Positions 36,136 through 38,926 of a stretch of 38,926 nt of DNA are shown in pieces. The stretch lies in assembly GCA_025399215.1 (NCBI GenBank), contig MU621256.1:1-38926 (forward strand), written 5' to 3'. Every line of letters starts with the position of its first letter. Within the stretch, counting starts at the first letter, position 1. Source of the DNA: Globomyces pollinis-pini (lineage: Eukaryota; Chytridiomycota; Chytridiomycetes; Rhizophydiales; Globomycetaceae). The notes beneath the pieces were generated by a model. That model made no database searches. It was not told where the DNA came from and saw only the letters and a program-made list of their open reading frames with translations. Position numbers and translations under genes: made by a program.

Positions 36136-37300
36136 ATGAATCACATCCCTATCGAAATCATCCTAGTTATTATAGATTACTTACCATTGCCTGATTTGAA
36201 ATTTAGAACCTGTTTGGTGTCCAAATCATTTCATTCCTGTACATTTGAAATAATTAAAAAAAGGTTGGTTATGATTTGTTTATTCTAGGTTTCTCTATAA
36301 TGTATCTGATTATTAGGTTTGTTTCTCTGTCGTCTGATTTCTACCAGGTTTTCTACTCTTAATATATCTGATTTATAGGTAATGTGTTTCTAAATGAATT
36401 TACCATTTCAGGTTTTCCCAATCTCATTAATTCTTTAGGTATGAATTCATTACTGAAAAATATGACCAGGTATAATGCTATCCTACATTCAACCTAGGTA
36501 AACAACATACTCAACTCAACACAGACTACATCATTATACCACGCTTCTAAACGAACTAAATGTAAAGAGTACCCAAATGGATATACAAGAGATAATGAAT
36601 CCATTACTAGAATTGAACACGAATCAAAAGGTGATTGAAAAATCATTTAGTACAATGCTATTGGGCAGTTTTGAACGCGATTCTGATTCGTTAGTAACAG
36701 GCATTGAATTGACTTTGAATGGTATATATTGGATATTGTAATTCTATAGGTAGATCAAACATCGTTTTTAATCAAAAAAGGTTTTATCGTGTTGTTTGAT
36801 GGTAGGATATGATGTGGCCACAACCAGTCTCACATTCGTTCCAAGTGGAAATGCAGCATTTGGGATGTTTATCGACCATTTGGGGTAAATCATAAAATTC
36901 ATTCAAAACAATTAGATTTTTACCAATTACTAAATCTTATCCTTGGTCTGAATTTTCCTTTGAATCTGGTACAAACACACAATTCCGATTCTGGTTTTAC
37001 AAGGATAAAGATACATCAAAAACACCATTATCAATGTTCAAGGTGAATAATAATAAGGATATATTACCGATAAATTGTATGCCGTTGATTAAAGAACTTG
37101 GAAGATATCGAGTGTTACTTAAAGATGAGTTTGGAGTGATTGGATGCATTGAATATGAGATTAAATCGAATGACCAGATACCTGCTCCAGAGTTGATTGG
37201 GGAACAGCCAGCTGGGGATGTAATAGATCATACGATGATTGTTGGGGATATTACTCGAGTGTGTATTCATCCTAATGCTATCTTTGCAATACCATTATAA
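36136..37300 (+). CDS. F-box protein with tandem intron arrays
   Basis: Exons 36136-36263, 36525-36721, 36806-36884 and 36916-37300; 789 nt, 262 residues in frame. The N terminus MNHIPIEIILVIIDYLPLPD...FRTCLVSKSFHS is an F-box (about 2-40). The rest has no recognised domain; it is well folded in appearance, with segments such as LTFVPSGNAAFGMFIDHLG and CIEYEIKSND. The first gap (261 bp) is nine abutting GT-AG units, the second (84 bp) three; the third is a normal 31-nt intron. Reading into either array from the upstream exon meets a stop within the first unit. F-box proteins recruit substrates to SCF ubiquitin ligases. Confidence 0.75.
36264..36524 (+). repeat. Tandem array of nine intron-like units, zero-length exons
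   Basis: Units: 36264-36288 (25), 36289-36316 (28), 36317-36347 (31), 36348-36378 (31), 36379-36411 (33), 36412-36438 (27), 36439-36469 (31), 36470-36497 (28) and 36498-36524 (27). Each begins GT and ends AG, and each junction is AG|GT; the last joins exon 2. Sizes equal ordinary introns here. Units 2-4 share TCTGATT before the 3' end (branch-point-like) and look related; the others are diverged. Confidence 0.8.
36722..36805 (+). repeat. Tandem array of three intron-like units
   Basis: Units 36722-36749 (28), 36750-36780 (31) and 36781-36805 (25), each GT...AG with AG|GT junctions. Removal of all 84 nt joins codon G|GA in frame (LTLN-GYDVATT). Confidence 0.78.
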
Positions 37301-37439
37301 AATCGTTGTGTTTGATGGTACAATAAAAACCATCGATTGAATAATTTTACGTGGGTAGCATGAGAATTCTTTACTCTATTGGAGCTGTATACCAAAAATT
37401 GGCATTTCATTGAACTTTGATTTTTTTCCTATTTATTGA

Positions 37440-38770
37440 ATGATCAGCACAGGGATAACATTAAAGACTCAAGCAATCCATTTAATCAGAAACTTTCTAA
37501 AAGACCAAGGTCTAGAAACAACTCTCTACGCATTAGAAATGGAAGCTGAAGAGGATTTACAAATTTCTACTCCATTACCTTCTAAACCACTATTAGGAAT
37601 CTTGGAAGATTTAAATCAAAAACCTCGGGATGAATTGTAACTTTAATTTTATTTATAAAAGGATGTTGGCTATCGATCAATTTCAAGCACTAAAACCAAA
37701 TGTGGTGGAACGATTCAAAGAAAATGCATTACCAATTCAATTGAATACAAAAATCACCAGTATTCAAGTATTCCAACATATCGATATGGATAGTTTAATC
37801 CAGCAAACTGAAGATTTAATGATGATTGATCAAGATTCCAAATCAATTGTGGAGCAGGATACAGTAATACCGTATATTTTAGCAGGATCGACCGATAAAT
37901 CAATTTATTTGGTTCGACAAGATACAGGTGAAATTGTAGATAAATATCCAATCCATCAATCACCTGTTTTATCAATTTCCACTTATCCACCTGATCCAAA
38001 TTACTTTGTATCAACTAGCATGGATGGTTCTACCTTACTATATCATACTTTATCCAAACAAATCTTACAAAAATGGAATACACATGAAAAATATGTAAAT
38101 AAAAGTTTGTTTAGTGGTGATGGTGAATGGTTTGTTACTGGATCTCATGATCATTCCGTTAATATCTATCATCGTCTACAAACTCAGCCGCTCTCATATC
38201 ATTTCCAACAAAAACTCAAATTTAAAGGTATTATTGAATCACTCTGTTTTTTCAATTCCGAATCCACCTTGATTGTTGGAATTCGAAATGATCATAACCT
38301 TCATTATATACATCTACCATCTATGGAGGAAACATTGGTGAATATGAATGCTAATGGTGATCACTGGGTATCGTTTTCACCAATGGATTTAGCCTTATCA
38401 CCCAATGAGAAGTTTTTAGCTGTTTATACCGATAGCAAAGCCGGTCGTATCATCATCTACTACAACAAAACATCAAATATCGTACTTAATTTATGGAACA
38501 CTATTGTTGATGAATTCTCAATGCCAAGACTTGTTTGGAATCCCATGGGTACTCTTTTTGAAACTCATTCTAGGATCATTGCTTTGTTGTACTTCGAATA
38601 ATGATGTGTATGTCTTTGATATCTTTAATGAGGGTGAATGTGTGCAAAAACTTGTTGGTCATAATGGAATGGTACGGTCTTTAGCCTTTACTCGTGATAA
38701 TGAACTCATTTCTGGTTCTTTTGATCAATCTGTTCGTATTTGGGAATTATCCGAAATTGTCAAATCTTAA
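37440..38770 (+). CDS. LisH and WD40-repeat protein
   Basis: Exons 37440-37636, 37662-38548 and 38574-38770 with two 25-nt introns; 1281 nt, 426 residues. The N-terminal LisH motif (about 8-38, AIHLIRNFLKDQGLETTLYAL) is a dimerisation element. At least five WD-like blades follow: ILAGSTDKSIYLV, FVSTSMDGSTLLY, FVTGSHDHSVNIYH, SLLCCTSNNDVYVFD and LISGSFDQSVRIWEL at the end. It is a scaffold-type beta-propeller; I cannot assign it to a named complex. Confidence 0.8.
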
Positions 38771-38824
38771 ACGTTTTTTGTAGTCAATTATAAAATCAGT
38801 AGTAGAATTAAAAATAGAGTATAT

Positions 38825-38926
38825 TTAAAGTAAACGCTGAGCATCTAGGTAAGATTTGAGGTAGTATTCACGATCAGCGATCACATCTTGATCGGTACGA
38901 GAGACCCATCCGTTGTTCTTTGCATT
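38825..38926 (-). CDS. Unidentified protein, C-terminal end (partial)
   Basis: 34 codons including the stop at 38825-38827: NAKNNGWVSRTDQDVIADRE then YYLKSYLDAQRLL. The gene enters from beyond the right edge. It is convergent with the LisH/WD40 gene, 54 bp apart, and ordinary codon use supports a real exon. Not recognised. Confidence 0.5.
   Translation of the reverse strand, partial: NAKNNGWVSRTDQDVIADREYYLKSYLDAQRLL

Noticed and set aside
1..38926. CRISPR arrays, bacterial operons, Shine-Dalgarno sites
   Set aside because: The DNA is clearly eukaryotic nuclear: spliceosomal introns, TATA promoters and AATAAA signals. The repeats found are gene duplications and intron arrays, not CRISPR.

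Overview
The window is nuclear DNA of an AT-rich, compact eukaryote, most likely an early-diverging fungus. The evidence is two MATA-type HMG-box genes, an ALG10/PEX16/WRAP73 gene set, an independent-type phosphoglycerate mutase, and an F-box-like ankyrin protein whose repeats carry the 'RVDPS' signature (an impression from memory of chytrid-like fungi and giant viruses; not searched). Conserved genes are densely interrupted by extremely short GT-AG introns, mostly 24-35 nt. I assembled the exon models by hand; almost every junction closes in frame and matches its protein family.

Layout. (1) 1-1789 is the left arm of a large inverted duplication; the right arm is 9568-11496. Each arm carries an HMG-box gene, tRNA sequence and a 51-residue micro-gene. 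The right arm has three intact tRNAs (Asp, Glu, Gly); the left has only a decayed Gly copy and an Asp stub. (2) 2430-9118, between the arms, is a compact block of conserved genes: a coiled-coil ORF, a universal stress protein, WRAP73, RWDD1/Gir2, ALG10 and PEX16. (3) 10945-16864 is a cluster of micro-genes of about 50 codons in two related subfamilies, with an intronless beta-lactamase-fold membrane protein inside it. (4) 16997-24351 holds a complete ten-exon cytochrome P450, an old yellow enzyme, the ankyrin protein, phosphoglycerate mutase and a small tail-anchored protein. (5) 24649-32676 holds a class-V aminotransferase-like gene, a second copy of the beta-lactamase-like gene, a hAT transposase and an isoaspartyl dipeptidase. 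(6) 32760-38926 holds a Man1/Lem2-type inner nuclear membrane protein, a Ser-rich small protein, an F-box gene, a LisH/WD40 gene and the 3' end of one more gene.

The two most unusual things are these. First, the F-box gene contains tandem arrays of intron-like units joined AG|GT with no exon between them: nine units at 36264-36524, three at 36722-36805, with a two-unit case in WRAP73 at 4607-4668. They look like miniature recursive splicing. Second, the micro-gene family (seven intact members, one frameshifted, one promoter remnant) has TATA boxes and, in several members, paired TGACTCA sites, a shared C-terminal motif and signs of tandem, inverted and decaying duplication.

Conserved housekeeping genes here have many introns. 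The HMG, beta-lactamase-like, old yellow enzyme, ankyrin, transposase and micro-genes have none, so intron content separates an old core from newer or acquired genes. All assignments come from reading the sequence and remembered family motifs; no searches were run.
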